Source: Bradyrhizobium sp. (GTDB taxonomy: Bacteria; Pseudomonadota; Alphaproteobacteria; Rhizobiales; Xanthobacteraceae). From it: a DNA stretch of 38,978 nucleotides. Every line of letters begins with the position of its first letter. Positions within the stretch are counted from its first letter, which is position 1. The DNA lies in the NCBI RefSeq assembly GCF_030654605.1, contig NZ_JAURXB010000193.1, positions 1 through 38,978 of the forward strand. Direction: 5' to 3'. Positions 1 through 8,554 of the stretch are shown piece after piece. A program made the translations under genes and the position numbers. Below the pieces are notes generated by a model. It was given only the letters and a program-made list of their open reading frames with translations. It did no database searches and was not told the DNA's origin.

Positions 1-639
1 CGCCCGCGACTTGGACATGGTTTGAACGACCAGAAGGTTCGGGTGCGAGGCGACCAGCGGAATGGCGGTCTCGGCGCCGAAATCGACATAGGCCTCGTCG
101 ATGACCACGGGGGCGTCAGGATGTTGCTCCAGCAGGGTCGCGATCTCGGCCCGCGACAGCGCAACGCCGGTTGGCGCATTCGGATTGGGGATGATGATCG
201 CGCCGGCCGGCCTGTGATAATCGGCGACGCGGATCTGCATCGCCTGATCGAGCGGCACGGCCTCGTAAGTAATGCCGAACAGGCGGCAATAGACCGGGTA
301 GAAGCTGTAGGTGATGTCTGGGAACAGCAACGGCCCGTCATGCTTCAGCAGCCCGGCGAAGGCGTGCGCCAGCACCTCATCCGAGCCGTTGCCGACGAAC
401 ACCTGTTCGGGCCGCACCCGGTGGTAGGTCGCCAGGGCAGCCCGCAGCGCTGATGCCTGCGGGTCCGGATACAGGCGCAGCGTATCGGCCGCCTCGCCGC
501 GGATCGCTTCCAGCGCGCGCGGCGAAGGACCCAACGGGCTTTCATTGGTATTGAGCTTGACCAGATCCGCCATGCGGGGCTGCTCGCCCGGCACATAGGG
601 CTGCAGGTCGTGCGTCAGGCTGCTCCAGAAACGGCTCAT
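1..639 (-). CDS. hisC: Histidinol-phosphate aminotransferase, N-terminal 213 residues (cut by window edge)
   Basis: This PLP-dependent class I/II aminotransferase acts in histidine biosynthesis, interconverting imidazole-acetol phosphate and histidinol phosphate with glutamate/2-oxoglutarate. Reading from the ATG at 639 gives [12 protein letters not shown] and an open frame to base 1. Visible motifs are LNTNESPLG (29-37), NGSDE (84-88), NPNAPTG (152-158), DEAYVDF (181-187) and TMSKSRA (207-213). Lys210 is the expected Schiff-base lysine. The family is usually about 350-370 residues, so roughly 150 residues lie outside the window. It sits downstream of, but separated by a terminator from, the ribosomal operon, so it is probably transcribed independently. 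Some HisC paralogues act on aromatic amino acids, and that cannot be excluded here. Confidence 0.9.
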   Translation of the reverse strand, partial: MSRFWSSLTHDLQPYVPGEQPRMADLVKLNTNESPLGPSPRALEAIRGEAADTLRLYPDPQASALRAALATYHRVRPEQVFVGNGSDEVLAHAFAGLLKHDGPLLFPDITYSFYPVYCRLFGITYEAVPLDQAMQIRVADYHRPAGAIIIPNPNAPTGVALSRAEIATLLEQHPDAPVVIDEAYVDFGAETAIPLVASHPNLLVVQTMSKSRA

Positions 640-731
640 TTCTCAATCCAGATCGCTGTGATCCTACGTCGCGGCATCCATGCCTTCAAGCGAAGCCGGC
701 CCCAACCCGATCTGCTCCCGCGCCGGCAAAT

Positions 732-758
732 AAAAAAGCGGCGCACCGAGCGCCGCTT
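732..758 (-). terminator. Rho-independent terminator of the str-S10-spc-alpha block
   Basis: A nine-base-pair perfect stem, AAGCGGCGC / GCGCCGCTT (736-744 with 750-758), encloses a five-base loop. On the minus strand it is followed at once by a T-rich run (TTTTTTATTT). It lies about 160 bases past the rplQ stop codon and ahead of hisC, so it separates the two transcription units. Confidence 0.85.
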
Positions 759-767
759 CTTTCTTTC

Positions 768-907
768 GTCGTCCCTGCGAACGCCGGGACCCATACCGCG
801 TGATCTATCGTGTTAGCGTCGATGTTCGACGAATCGTGGCAACCACAACCGCCTGGGGTTATGGGTCCCTGCGCCGCGTGCGCAATTGCGCACTAGGCAG
901 GGACGAC
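768..907. repeat. About 140-base intergenic inverted-repeat element
   Basis: The element begins with GTCGTCCCTGCG and ends with GGCAGGGACGAC, so its outer ten bases are exact inverted copies. A second arm pair, GGGACCCATA and TATGGGTCCC, lies inside. Another small palindrome, GTGCGCAATTGCGCAC, sits near the right end at about 878-893. Similar elements recur between genes in Bradyrhizobium genomes as I recall; that attribution is from memory. It ends seven bases from the rplQ stop codon, so it lies inside the transcribed 3' region, before the terminator. Confidence 0.65.
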
Positions 908-914
908 AGCATCG

Positions 915-1331
915 TTACGCCGCTTCGGCGGACTTTTCCTGCACCGGACCGGAATCGAGGCCCTTGGCGTCGACGTCGCGGTCGACGAATTCGATCACGG
1001 CCATTGGCGCGTTGTCGCCGTAGCGGAAACCGGCCTTGATGATGCGGGTATAGCCGCCCTGGCGGTCCTTGTAGCGGGTCGCGATCACGTCGAACAGCTT
1101 GCGGACCTGGTCGAGGTCGCGCATCTCGGAGATCGCCTGGCGGCGCATCGAGAGGCCGCCCTTCTTGCCGAGCGTGACCAGCTTCTCGACGATCGGCCGC
1201 AGTTCCTTGGCCTTGGGCAGCGTGGTGACGATCTGCTCGTGCTTGATCAGCGCAGCGCACATGTTGGCGAACATCGCTTTGCGATGCTCGGCGGTGCGGT
1301 TGAGCTTCCGATGAACCTTGCCGTGACGCAT
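915..1331 (-). CDS. rplQ: 50S ribosomal protein L17
   Basis: L17 is a large-subunit protein near the exit-tunnel side of the ribosome. The 138-residue product opens with the typical [12 protein letters not shown] and carries the AMFANM and TLPKAKELR segments expected of the family; bacterial L17 is about 120-140 residues. The ATG at 1331 follows a GAGG Shine-Dalgarno about eight bases upstream. It is the last gene of the alpha operon, 122 bases after rpoA, a gap that contains a short palindromic repeat. The C-terminal extension rich in Ala, Glu and Lys is normal in this clade. Confidence 0.97.
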   Translation of the reverse strand: MRHGKVHRKLNRTAEHRKAMFANMCAALIKHEQIVTTLPKAKELRPIVEKLVTLGKKGGLSMRRQAISEMRDLDQVRKLFDVIATRYKDRQGGYTRIIKAGFRYGDNAPMAVIEFVDRDVDAKGLDSGPVQEKSAEAA

Positions 1332-1411
1332 GTTGAATTCCTCAATAACTATTCTGTCACGACGGCGCGTCGGACAATCTGCTCAGGTGGGCCGCCTGCG
1401 TTCGCCCGGGA

Positions 1412-1449
1412 GTCATTCCGGGGCGCGCGAAGCGCGAACCCGGAATGAC
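1412..1449. repeat. Short palindromic repeat in the rpoA-rplQ gap
   Basis: The outer arms GTCATTCCGGG and CCCGGAATGAC (starting at 1412 and ending at 1449) are inverted copies, and an inner CGCGC/GCGCG pair continues the stem. Sequences of this kind are common between genes in Bradyrhizobium and Rhodopseudomonas, as I recall. It lies four bases past the rpoA stop codon and would form a strong hairpin in the rpoA-rplQ message. Confidence 0.65.
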
Positions 1450-1453
1450 GAAA

Positions 1454-2485
1454 TCAGTAGTGGTCTTCGAAGCGCTTGGCCAACTCGTCGATATTCTCCG
1501 GCGGCCAGCCGGGCACTTCCATGCCGAGATGCAGACCCATCTGGGCCAGCACTTCCTTGATCTCGTTCAGCGACTTGCGGCCGAAGTTCGGGGTACGGAG
1601 CATCTCCGCTTCCGACTTCTGCACGAGGTCGCCGATGTAGACGATGTTGTCGTTCTTCAGGCAGTTCGCCGAACGCACCGACAGTTCGAGTTCGTCGACC
1701 TTCTTGAGGAACGCCGGGTTGAACGCGAGATCCGGAATGATCTCCTGCGCCACTTCCTTGCGGGGCTCTTCGAAGTTCACGAACACGTTGAGCTGATCCT
1801 GCAGGATGCGCGCGGCATAGGCCACCGCGTCATCGGGCGAGATCGCGCCGTTGGTCTCGATGGTCATGGTCAGCTTGTCGTAATCGAGGATCTGGCCCTC
1901 GCGGGTGTTCTCGACCTTGTAGGAGACCTTGCGGACCGGAGAGAACAGGCTGTCGACCGGGATCAGGCCGATCGGCGCGTCCTCGGGACGGTTGCGCTCG
2001 GCGGCGACGTAGCCCTTGCCGGCGGCGACCGTGAATTCCATGCGGATCTCGGCGCCTTCGTCCAGCGTGCAGATCTGCAGGTCGGGGTTGAGCACCACGA
2101 CGTCGCCGACGGTCTGGATGTCGCCGGCGGTGACGACGCCCGGGCCCTGCTTCTTCACGACCATGCGCTTGGGGCCTTCGCCCTGCATCTTGATCGAGAT
2201 GTCCTTGATGTTGAGTACGATGTCGGTGACGTCCTCGCGAACGCCCGCGATCGAGGAGAACTCGTGCAGCACGCCGTCGATGTGCACCGACTGCACCGCG
2301 GCGCCCTGCAGCGAGGACAGCAGGATGCGGCGCAGCGCATTGCCGAGGGTCTGGCCGAAGCCGCGCTCGAGGGGCTCGGCCACCAGCGTCGCGAAACGAT
2401 TCGCGTCGGTGCCCGGCGTTACCTGAAGCTTGTTCGGCCGAATAAGTTCTTGCCAATTTTTCTGGATCGTCACTGTTTCACCCAT
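1454..2485 (-). CDS. rpoA: DNA-directed RNA polymerase subunit alpha
   Basis: RpoA dimerises to nucleate core RNA polymerase assembly and contacts UP elements and activators. The product is 343 residues, a normal length for alphaproteobacteria. The N-terminal dimerisation domain (about 1-235) includes [18 protein letters not shown]. The C-terminal DNA-binding domain (about 260-330) includes [12 protein letters not shown], which holds the arginine equivalent to E. coli Arg265, and the helix-hairpin-helix segment [15 protein letters not shown]. The ATG at 2485 lies 112 bases after rpsK. The order rpsM-rpsK-rpoA-rplQ is the classical alpha operon, but rpsD is absent from it, as is usual in alphaproteobacteria. 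Confidence 0.98.
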   Translation of the reverse strand: MGETVTIQKNWQELIRPNKLQVTPGTDANRFATLVAEPLERGFGQTLGNALRRILLSSLQGAAVQSVHIDGVLHEFSSIAGVREDVTDIVLNIKDISIKMQGEGPKRMVVKKQGPGVVTAGDIQTVGDVVVLNPDLQICTLDEGAEIRMEFTVAAGKGYVAAERNRPEDAPIGLIPVDSLFSPVRKVSYKVENTREGQILDYDKLTMTIETNGAISPDDAVAYAARILQDQLNVFVNFEEPRKEVAQEIIPDLAFNPAFLKKVDELELSVRSANCLKNDNIVYIGDLVQKSEAEMLRTPNFGRKSLNEIKEVLAQMGLHLGMEVPGWPPENIDELAKRFEDHY

Positions 2486-2597
2486 GGGCCAATCGATATG
2501 CCGTCTACATCACTGGCGTTGGAGAACGCGGATCAGGCCGCGTCAAATACACTGCAAAGTTCATCGCGGGACGGCCATGCCGCCCGCGGTCGTCAAA

Positions 2598-2987
2598 TCA
2601 GACGCGCCGGCGCTTGCGCGGACGGCAGCCATTGTGCGGGATCGTGGTCACGTCGCGGATCGATGTGACGGTGAAGCCCGCCGCCTGCAGCGCGCGAAGC
2701 GCCGATTCGCGGCCCGACCCCGGACCAGCAACTTCAACCTCCAGCGTGCGCATGCCGTGTTCCTGCGCCTTCTTGGAGACGTCTTCCGCCGCGACCTGCG
2801 CGGCGTAAGGGGTCGACTTGCGCGAGCCCTTGAAGCCCATCGTCCCGGCCGACGACCAGGCAATGGTGTTGCCCTGCGCGTCGGTGATGGTGATGGTCGT
2901 GTTGTTGAACGACGAGTTCACGTGCGCGACACCGGATGCAATGTTCTTGCGTTCACGGCGACGTACGCGGGTGGCTTCCTTGCCCAT
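2598..2987 (-). CDS. rpsK: 30S ribosomal protein S11
   Basis: S11 forms part of the platform of the small subunit near the mRNA exit and the E-site. The 129-residue product has the family core: [15 protein letters not shown], then [10 protein letters not shown], and the basic end [11 protein letters not shown]. The family is about 125-130 residues. The ATG at 2987 starts [15 protein letters not shown]. It lies 109 bases after rpsM, a gap holding a short inverted repeat, and 112 bases before rpoA. Confidence 0.98.
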   Translation of the reverse strand: MGKEATRVRRRERKNIASGVAHVNSSFNNTTITITDAQGNTIAWSSAGTMGFKGSRKSTPYAAQVAAEDVSKKAQEHGMRTLEVEVAGPGSGRESALRALQAAGFTVTSIRDVTTIPHNGCRPRKRRRV

Positions 2988-3045
2988 TCCAGAACCTTTC
3001 CTAAGATCTCAACGCCGCCGTAATGCCAGCGGCTACACCTGAAAA

Positions 3046-3092
3046 GCGAATAGCGAATAGAAACTATTCGCCATTCACCGTTCGCTATTCGC
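3046..3092. repeat. GCGAATAG/CTATTCGC inverted repeat in the rpsM-rpsK gap
   Basis: A tandem GCGAATAGCGAATAG at 3046-3060 faces CTATTCGC at 3064-3071 and again at 3085-3092, producing a strong hairpin. It starts four bases past the rpsM stop codon. A related, diverged copy (GCGAACAG/CTGTTCGC) lies directly after the tuf stop codon at 15871-15914. I infer one mobile or non-autonomous repeat family. Confidence 0.65.
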
Positions 3093-3096
3093 GAAA

Positions 3097-3465
3097 TTAC
3101 TTCTTCTTGCCGGCGATCGACTTGGCCGGCCCCTTGCGCGTGCGCGCGTTGGTGTGGGTGCGCTGGCCGCGCACCGGCAACCCGCGGCGATGACGCAGGC
3201 CGCGATAGCAGCCGAGATCCATCAGACGCTTGATGTTCATGCCGGTCTCGCGACGCAGGTCGCCTTCGACCAGATAATCGCGGTCGATCACTTCACGGAT
3301 CTGCAGCACTTCCTGATCGCTCAGCTGATTGACGCGACGATCTTCGGCAATCTTGACCTTCTCGATGATCTCGGCGGCATTCTTCTGGCCGATACCATGG
3401 ATGTACTGGAGCGCGATCAGGACGCGCTTGTTGGTCGGGATATTCACACCGGCAATACGGGCCAC
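3097..3465 (-). CDS. rpsM: 30S ribosomal protein S13
   Basis: S13 sits in the head of the small subunit and contributes to the intersubunit bridges and P-site tRNA contacts. The 122-residue product starts [15 protein letters not shown]. It contains [10 protein letters not shown] and ends with the characteristic [20 protein letters not shown] segment followed by a basic tail. The start codon is GTG at 3465, supported by an AGGAG Shine-Dalgarno about eight to ten bases upstream. It follows adk after a 181-base gap. rpmJ (L36), which sits between secY and rpsM in many bacteria, is not present in that gap. Confidence 0.97.
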   Translation of the reverse strand: MARIAGVNIPTNKRVLIALQYIHGIGQKNAAEIIEKVKIAEDRRVNQLSDQEVLQIREVIDRDYLVEGDLRRETGMNIKRLMDLGCYRGLRHRRGLPVRGQRTHTNARTRKGPAKSIAGKKK

Positions 3466-3646
3466 GCAGTCTCTCCTGTCGCCGATCCCTGGGACCGGCT
3501 GTGTTTTTAGCTATTCTGGGCGGGTGTCCACAAACGCGAACACGACGCCCGTCCCCTTGCTTGTCTCGGGGCCCGGCATCGTCTGGAAACAATCCGACTG
3601 GATACCGGGCTTATTAAAGGATTCAACTTGGTTTCGTCAACCGTCT

Positions 3647-4576
3647 CTAGCGTTTAGCTCGCCTTTTCGTGACCTTTTTGGCAGCTTTCCTGGCCTTGCC
3701 GGCGGCGCGGGCTTTGGAACTGGCCGGCGCCTTCCGGACAGCCTTTTTGGCCGCCTTGGAGGCCGTTTTCCCGGCCTTCCGGGAGGCTTTGGCGGCTTTC
3801 CTGGCAGCCCCGGCTCCCTTGGCTGCCGATTTGGCGGCTTTTCCGGCGGCCGGCTTGGCGGCTTTCTTGACGGCCTTCTTGGCACCGCGCTTCCTGGCGC
3901 CCTTCCCGGCTTCCGTTTTAGCCTCGGCTTTGGCCTTCCTGGCGGTTCGCTTGGCCGAATCCGCCTTCCTGGCGGCCTTGGCTTCCACCGCCCCTATCGC
4001 GGCAAGGATTCGGTTGATCTCGCGGGTCACCTCTTCGATGGGCATCATGCCATCGACCGTCAGAAGCTTGCGCTGCTCCGAATAGTAGTGAATCAGGGGC
4101 TCGGTCAGCGAACGGTAGCTCGTCAGCCGCTTCGCCAGCACTTCCGGCGTATCGTCGATTCGCACGTCCTCGCCCCGCGAGCGCATTTCTGCCACCCGCG
4201 TTTCGACCCGCTGCAGCAGCGCGCTCTCGTTGACGCGCAACTCCACCACGGCATCCAGCTCGATGCGCTTCTTCTTCAGGAGTTCATCGAGCGCCTCGGC
4301 CTGCGGCACCGTGCGCGGGAAGCCGTCGAGAATGAAACCTTTCGCCGCATCCGGCTGATCGAGACGATCGGAAATGATCCCGATCACGATCTCATCCGGC
4401 ACCAGCCCGCCACTGGCCATGATGTCCCTGGCCTTGAGGCCTACCGCCGTCTCCGCCGCCACCGCGGCGCGCAGCATTTCACCGGTCGAGAGCTGGACGA
4501 TGCCGTGCTTCTGAACCAGACGCAGTGCCTGGGTGCCCTTGCCCGCCCCCGGCGGCCCGAGAAGAATCAGTCTCAT
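3647..4576 (-). CDS. adk: Adenylate kinase with a long Lys/Ala-rich C-terminal tail
   Basis: The catalytic part interconverts ATP + AMP and 2 ADP in the cytoplasm. The P-loop is GPPGAGKGT (7-15), the AMP-binding segment is STGEMLR (30-36), DGFPRT is at 84-89, and the LID-side residues are Arg123, Arg139, Asp141 and Arg150 in VRIDDTPEVLAKRL. The LID is the short form, without a zinc-binding insert, so the enzyme proper ends near residue 195. From about 196 to 309 the chain is almost only Lys, Ala and Arg with some Gly and Ser, with repeated AAKKA- and KAARKA-like units resembling histone H1 or AlgP tails. The tail is in frame and ends at a normal stop. Adk usually follows secY, as here (113-base gap). 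The tail's function is unknown; nucleic acid or ribosome binding is only an inference. Confidence 0.95.
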   Translation of the reverse strand: MRLILLGPPGAGKGTQALRLVQKHGIVQLSTGEMLRAAVAAETAVGLKARDIMASGGLVPDEIVIGIISDRLDQPDAAKGFILDGFPRTVPQAEALDELLKKKRIELDAVVELRVNESALLQRVETRVAEMRSRGEDVRIDDTPEVLAKRLTSYRSLTEPLIHYYSEQRKLLTVDGMMPIEEVTREINRILAAIGAVEAKAARKADSAKRTARKAKAEAKTEAGKGARKRGAKKAVKKAAKPAAGKAAKSAAKGAGAARKAAKASRKAGKTASKAAKKAVRKAPASSKARAAGKARKAAKKVTKRRAKR

Positions 4577-4689
4577 ACGTATTCGCCCCCCGGCTCGGTG
4601 AGCGGCCCGCCGCGCACCTTCGTTTCAAAATCCAGCCCAGCGCCAACTACGATCAGCAGTGAAAGCGATGCAACGCGCGGCCTCGGACG

Positions 4690-6021
4690 TCAGCGGCGAC
4701 GCCCCCTCAGCTTCGACTTTCTGATCAACCCTTCATACTGGTGGGCGAGCAGATAACCCTGCACCTGCGCCACCGTATCCATGGTCACGCTGACCACGAT
4801 CAGGAGCGAGGTACCGCCGAAGTAGAACGGCACCGAGGCGTAGGAGATCAGGATTTCGGGGATCAGGCAGACGATCGCGAGATAGGCAGCGCCCAGGACC
4901 GTGACGCGCGACAGCACGTAGTCGATGTATTCGGCGGTGCGCTCGCCCGGCCGGATGCCAGGGATGAAGCCGCCATGCTTCTTGAGATTGTCGGCGGTCT
5001 CGGTCGGGTTGAACACGATCGCGGTGTAGAAGAACGCGAAGAACACGATCAGCCCAAGGTAACAGATCAGGAACAGCGGCCGGCCGTGGCTGAGCTGCGT
5101 GTTCAGCCACTGAAACCATTCCGGCCCGCTGCCGGCGTTGAAATTGGCAACCGTGGTCGGCAGCAACAGCAGCGAGGACGCGAAGATCGGCGGAATCACG
5201 CCGGAGGTATTGAGCTTGAGCGGCAGATGCGAGGACTGGCCCTCGAACATCTTGTTGCCGACCTGGCGCTTCGGATACTGGATCAGGAGCCGCCGTTGCG
5301 CGCGCTCCATGAACACGATGAAGGCGATCACCACCACCGACATGATGATGACGATCAGGATGAGCGGGGTGGACAGCGCGCCCTGACGTCCCAGTTCCAG
5401 CATGCTGGCGAGCGCCGAGGGCAATTCCGCGACGATGCCGGCCAGAATGATCAGCGAGATGCCGTTGCCGATGCCGCGCGAGGTGATCTGCTCACCGAGC
5501 CACATCAGGAACATGGTGCCGCCGGTCAGCGTAACCGAGGTTGAGATCAGGAAGAACATGCCAGGTTCGCTGACGACATTGCCGGCGCCCTGCAGGCCGA
5601 TGGCGATGCCGTAGGACTGGAACGCGGCCAGGATCACCGTGAGATAGCGGGTGTACTGGTTGAGCGTCTTGCGGCCGGCCTCGCCTTCCTTCTTCAGGGC
5701 TTCGAGCTTCGGCGATACCGTGGTCAACAGCTGGATGATGATCGATGCCGAGATGTACGGCATGATGTTCAGCGCAAAGATCGCCATGCGGTTGATGCCG
5801 CCGCCGGCGAACATGTTGAACATGCCGAGGATACCGCCGGCCTGCGACTTGAACACCTGCTCCCAGATGGCGGGATCGATGCCGGGCAGCGGGATGTAGG
5901 TGCCGAGCCGATAAACGAGCAGCGCACCCAGTGTGAACCAGATGCGCTTCTTCAGTTCTTCGGCTTTGCCGAGCGCCGAGAAGTTAAGGTTTGCCGCAAG
6001 TTGTTCTGCTGCTGAGACCAT
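4690..6021 (-). CDS. secY: Protein translocase channel subunit SecY
   Basis: SecY forms the inner-membrane channel of the Sec system with SecE and SecG. The product is 443 residues, a normal length, with about ten hydrophobic helices. Typical landmarks are LGTYIPLPGIDP near residue 40, the plug/TM2 region with GGGINRMAIFALNIMPYI, TSRGIGNGISLIILAGI, and the cytoplasmic loop with GIRPGERTAEYI. The end is basic (RKSKLRGRRR). It lies 150 bases after rplO and 113 before adk, the normal end of the spc operon. Confidence 0.98.
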   Translation of the reverse strand: MVSAAEQLAANLNFSALGKAEELKKRIWFTLGALLVYRLGTYIPLPGIDPAIWEQVFKSQAGGILGMFNMFAGGGINRMAIFALNIMPYISASIIIQLLTTVSPKLEALKKEGEAGRKTLNQYTRYLTVILAAFQSYGIAIGLQGAGNVVSEPGMFFLISTSVTLTGGTMFLMWLGEQITSRGIGNGISLIILAGIVAELPSALASMLELGRQGALSTPLILIVIIMSVVVIAFIVFMERAQRRLLIQYPKRQVGNKMFEGQSSHLPLKLNTSGVIPPIFASSLLLLPTTVANFNAGSGPEWFQWLNTQLSHGRPLFLICYLGLIVFFAFFYTAIVFNPTETADNLKKHGGFIPGIRPGERTAEYIDYVLSRVTVLGAAYLAIVCLIPEILISYASVPFYFGGTSLLIVVSVTMDTVAQVQGYLLAHQYEGLIRKSKLRGRRR

Positions 6022-6171
6022 GTTTGGCTTTCTCCCGCGCCCCGTATGCCGTCATCCCTCCAAAGGTAGGACATTCAGCAGACGCCGGACATCAATTTGG
6101 TGCTCGGCTTTCGAAAAATCTACCGTCTCGGCATGCCGGACCGCCCGCTGGCGCGGGCGATGACGCAGATG

Positions 6172-6660
6172 TTACGCCGCCTCGCCTTCGTCCTTCTTTG
6201 CCGGCGCCAGGATTTTCACCGTGCCGCCCGCCTTCTCGATCGCCGCGATGGCCGTCTTCGAAGCACCGTGAACCTCGATGTTCAGCTTGGCCTTGATTTC
6301 GCCGCGGCCGAGCAGCCGCATGCCGGCCTTGGGGCGCCGCACGACCTTGGCCTTGACCAGCGATTCGACCGTAATGGTCTCGTTGACGTCGATCAGCTTG
6401 GCGTCGATCGCGTCCTGCAACCGGTCGAGATTGATCTCGGCGAAATCGAGCCGGAAGATGTTGTTGAAGCCGCGCTTCGGCAGGCGGCGATGGATCGGCA
6501 TCTGGCCGCCTTCGAAGCCCTTGATGCGCACGCCCGAACGCGCGGTTTGGCCCTTGCCGCCGCGGCCCGCAGTCTTGCCCTTGCCTGAACCGATGCCCCG
6601 CCCGACCCGCATGCGCGCTTTGCGCGAGCCGTTTTTGTCGGCGATATCATTGAGCTTCAT
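6172..6660 (-). CDS. rplO: 50S ribosomal protein L15
   Basis: L15 is a late-assembly large-subunit protein with a long extended arm. The 162-residue product has the Gly-rich N-terminal arm ([20 protein letters not shown]) and the [17 protein letters not shown] signature. The C-terminal acidic end (KKDEGEAA) is ordinary for the clade. The ATG at 6660 begins [12 protein letters not shown]. It follows rpmD after 107 bases, in normal spc-operon order. Confidence 0.97.
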   Translation of the reverse strand: MKLNDIADKNGSRKARMRVGRGIGSGKGKTAGRGGKGQTARSGVRIKGFEGGQMPIHRRLPKRGFNNIFRLDFAEINLDRLQDAIDAKLIDVNETITVESLVKAKVVRRPKAGMRLLGRGEIKAKLNIEVHGASKTAIAAIEKAGGTVKILAPAKKDEGEAA

Positions 6661-6681
6661 CGTTCGCTTCCTTCTTCCGTT

Positions 6682-6719
6682 CCATCGTCCTGAGGCGTGT
6701 CAGCTTCGAAGGGCGATGG
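6682..6719. repeat. Weak inverted repeat in the rpmD-rplO gap
   Basis: CCATCG at 6682-6687 is matched by CGATGG at 6714-6719, with partly complementary bases between (CCTGAGG and CTTCGAAG). It resembles decayed copies of a short intergenic repeat that I associate with Bradyrhizobium. The stem is imperfect. Confidence 0.3.
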
Positions 6720-6767
6720 TTGTCATCCCTCGGAGGCCACTACCCGGCCTCCTCGAGACGACGTGAA

Positions 6768-6962
6768 CTATTTCCCGTCGACGACGCGGACGAGATGCTG
6801 GACCTTGGCGATCATGCCGCGAACGGCAGGAGTGTCCTCCAGCTCGGTGACCCGGCCGATCTTGTTGAGGTTGAGGCCGATCAGCGTCGCGCGCTGCGAG
6901 TGATGGCGGCGGATCGCGCTGCCGGTCTGCTCGACCTTGATCATCTTTGCGGCCTTGGCCAT
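6768..6962 (-). CDS. rpmD: 50S ribosomal protein L30
   Basis: L30 is a small protein on the solvent side of the large subunit. The 64-residue product has the family's core [20 protein letters not shown] followed by GLNKIG-type residues (GLNLNKIGR) and the terminal VQHLVRVVD. The ATG at 6962 starts [10 protein letters not shown]. It lies between rpsE (38 bases) and rplO (107 bases). Its short length and strong match leave little doubt. Confidence 0.96.
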   Translation of the reverse strand: MAKAAKMIKVEQTGSAIRRHHSQRATLIGLNLNKIGRVTELEDTPAVRGMIAKVQHLVRVVDGK

Positions 6963-7000
6963 GACAATAACTCCGAAAATCGCGTCAGACGCGCGTGTTG

Positions 7001-7573
7001 TTATTCGGCGACCACTTCGGCGTCGCCACCGACACGGCGCGACTGCAGCGTGGACACCTTGATGTTGCGGCGCGCCGCAACCGAACGCGGCGAATCCTGA
7101 TGCTTCAGCGCGTCGAAGGTGGCACGAACCATGTTGTAGGGGTTCGACGAACCGATCGACTTCGCCACCACGTCCTGGACGCCGAGGCTCTCGAACACCG
7201 CGCGCATCGGACCGCCCGCGATGATGCCGGTACCCGCCGGAGCCGCGCGCAGATAGACCCTGCCCGCGCCGTGACGGCCGGCGATGTCGTGGTGCAGCGT
7301 GCGACCTTCGCGCAATGCGACGCGCGTCAGGTTGCGCTTGGCCGACTCGGTCGCCTTGCGGATCGCCTCGGGAACTTCGCGCGCCTTGCCGTGGCCGAAT
7401 CCGACCCGGCCCTTTTGGTCGCCGATCACGACCAGCGCCGCAAAACCGAAGCGCTTGCCGCCCTTGACGACCTTCGCCACACGATTGATGTGGACGAGCT
7501 TGTCGACGAATTCGCTGTCACGCTCTTCCCGGCCGCCCCTGTGGCCGCCACCGCGCTCGCGTTCACCTGCCAT
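7001..7573 (-). CDS. rpsE: 30S ribosomal protein S5
   Basis: S5 lines the mRNA entry channel and affects decoding accuracy. I chose the ATG at 7573 ([10 protein letters not shown]), giving 190 residues. An in-frame TTG at 7585 would add four residues but sits too close to the AAGGA sequence. The N-terminal extension is basic and Gly-rich. The dsRNA-binding S5 domain includes [18 protein letters not shown] and [16 protein letters not shown], and the C-terminal domain includes [13 protein letters not shown] and [10 protein letters not shown]. It follows rplR by 60 bases. Confidence 0.97.
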   Translation of the reverse strand: MAGERERGGGHRGGREERDSEFVDKLVHINRVAKVVKGGKRFGFAALVVIGDQKGRVGFGHGKAREVPEAIRKATESAKRNLTRVALREGRTLHHDIAGRHGAGRVYLRAAPAGTGIIAGGPMRAVFESLGVQDVVAKSIGSSNPYNMVRATFDALKHQDSPRSVAARRNIKVSTLQSRRVGGDAEVVAE

Positions 7574-7633
7574 GGTGTTTTCCAATCCTTAAGAGGCTTG
7601 CGCCCCCGACCTTGTGTCCGTTCAAACCAATTC

Positions 7634-7996
7634 TTAGAAGCTCAAGCCGCTTTCACGCGCCGCATCCGCGAGCGCCTTGACGCGACCGTGATAGAGGTAC
7701 CCGCCGCGGTCGAACACCACCTCGGTGACGCCGTTCTTCACAGCGCGTTCCGCCAGCAGCTTGCCGACGGCCTTCGCCGCGTCGATGTTGGCGCCGGTGT
7801 TGCCGCCCTCGCGCATCGTCTTCTCCAGCGAAGAAGCCGACGCCAGCGTCTCGCCCTTCAGGTCGTCGATGACCTGCGCGTAGATGTGCTTCGACGAGCG
7901 GAACACCGACAGCCGCGGGCGGCCGTTGGCGGTACAGCGCAGCGACAGCCGCACGCGCTTCTTGCGCCGGTCGTTCGTGATCTTGAGTCTCGACAT
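7634..7996 (-). CDS. rplR: 50S ribosomal protein L18
   Basis: L18 binds 5S rRNA with L5 and is part of the central protuberance. The 120-residue product shows [20 protein letters not shown] near the N-terminus, the [15 protein letters not shown] core, and the C-terminal [20 protein letters not shown] signature. The ATG at 7996 begins [14 protein letters not shown]. It is 11 bases after rplF, which suggests translational coupling. Confidence 0.97.
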   Translation of the reverse strand: MSRLKITNDRRKKRVRLSLRCTANGRPRLSVFRSSKHIYAQVIDDLKGETLASASSLEKTMREGGNTGANIDAAKAVGKLLAERAVKNGVTEVVFDRGGYLYHGRVKALADAARESGLSF

Positions 7997-8007
7997 GGCC
8001 GGCTCCG

Positions 8008-8541
8008 TTACTTCTTCTTGCCTTCCTTGCGGAAGATAAACTCGTTGGAATACTTCACACCCTTGCCCTTGTAGGGCTCCGGCGGCCGATAGCTGCGAAT
8101 CTCGGCGGCGACCTGACCGACGCGCTGGGAATCGTTGCCGGCAATGATGATCTCGGTCGGCTTCGGCACCGTGATGGCAATGCCTTCCGGGATCGCATAG
8201 ACGACGTCATGGCTGTAGCCGAGCGCGAGCTGCAGGTTCTTGCCCTGCAGCGCGGCGCGATAGCCGACGCCGGTGATCTCGAGCTTCTTCTCGAAACCCT
8301 TGGTGACGCCCTCGACCAGGTTGGCGACCTGGGCGCGCGCGGTGCCGTACATGGCCTGCGCCCGGTTGGTCTTGATCCTGGGCGCGACCTTGACTTCGCC
8401 GTTCTCGAACTTCACTTCGACGTCGTCGTGCACGATGAACTGAAGCTGGCCCTTCGGCCCCTTCATCTTGACGGTCTGGCCTTCGACGGTCGCGGTAACA
8501 CCCGACGGAACCGTCACAGGCTTCTTGCCGATACGTGACAT
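8008..8541 (-). CDS. rplF: 50S ribosomal protein L6
   Basis: L6 lies near the factor-binding (GTPase-associated) site of the large subunit. The start is the ATG at 8541 ([15 protein letters not shown]), giving 177 residues, the normal length. The open frame continues further upstream, but that stretch overlaps rpsH and has no r-protein similarity. The two L6 repeats are visible, and the C-terminal signature [20 protein letters not shown] is intact. It lies 13 bases after rpsH and 11 before rplR. Confidence 0.97.
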   Translation of the reverse strand: MSRIGKKPVTVPSGVTATVEGQTVKMKGPKGQLQFIVHDDVEVKFENGEVKVAPRIKTNRAQAMYGTARAQVANLVEGVTKGFEKKLEITGVGYRAALQGKNLQLALGYSHDVVYAIPEGIAITVPKPTEIIIAGNDSQRVGQVAAEIRSYRPPEPYKGKGVKYSNEFIFRKEGKKK

Positions 8542-8554
8542 AGTGATTCCTTCC

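Larger units (their letters stand above)
640..914. other. Intergenic spacer between rplQ and hisC
   Basis: No credible gene is present. The spacer holds a rho-independent terminator (732-758) and a long inverted-repeat element (768-907), listed separately. The remaining stretch at 640-731, just upstream of hisC, should carry the hisC promoter, but I could not pick a convincing -35/-10 pair. Confidence 0.6.

Noticed and set aside
22..453. Plus-strand open frame opposite hisC
   Set aside because: HisC motifs are clear on the other strand, and the frame has no family features.
3647..4000. The adk tail as a frameshift artefact
   Set aside because: The tail has uniform, purposeful Lys/Ala composition in the adk frame and a single stop at the end; other frames here show only Ala/Leu/Phe-rich shadow sequence. 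A sequencing check is still sensible.
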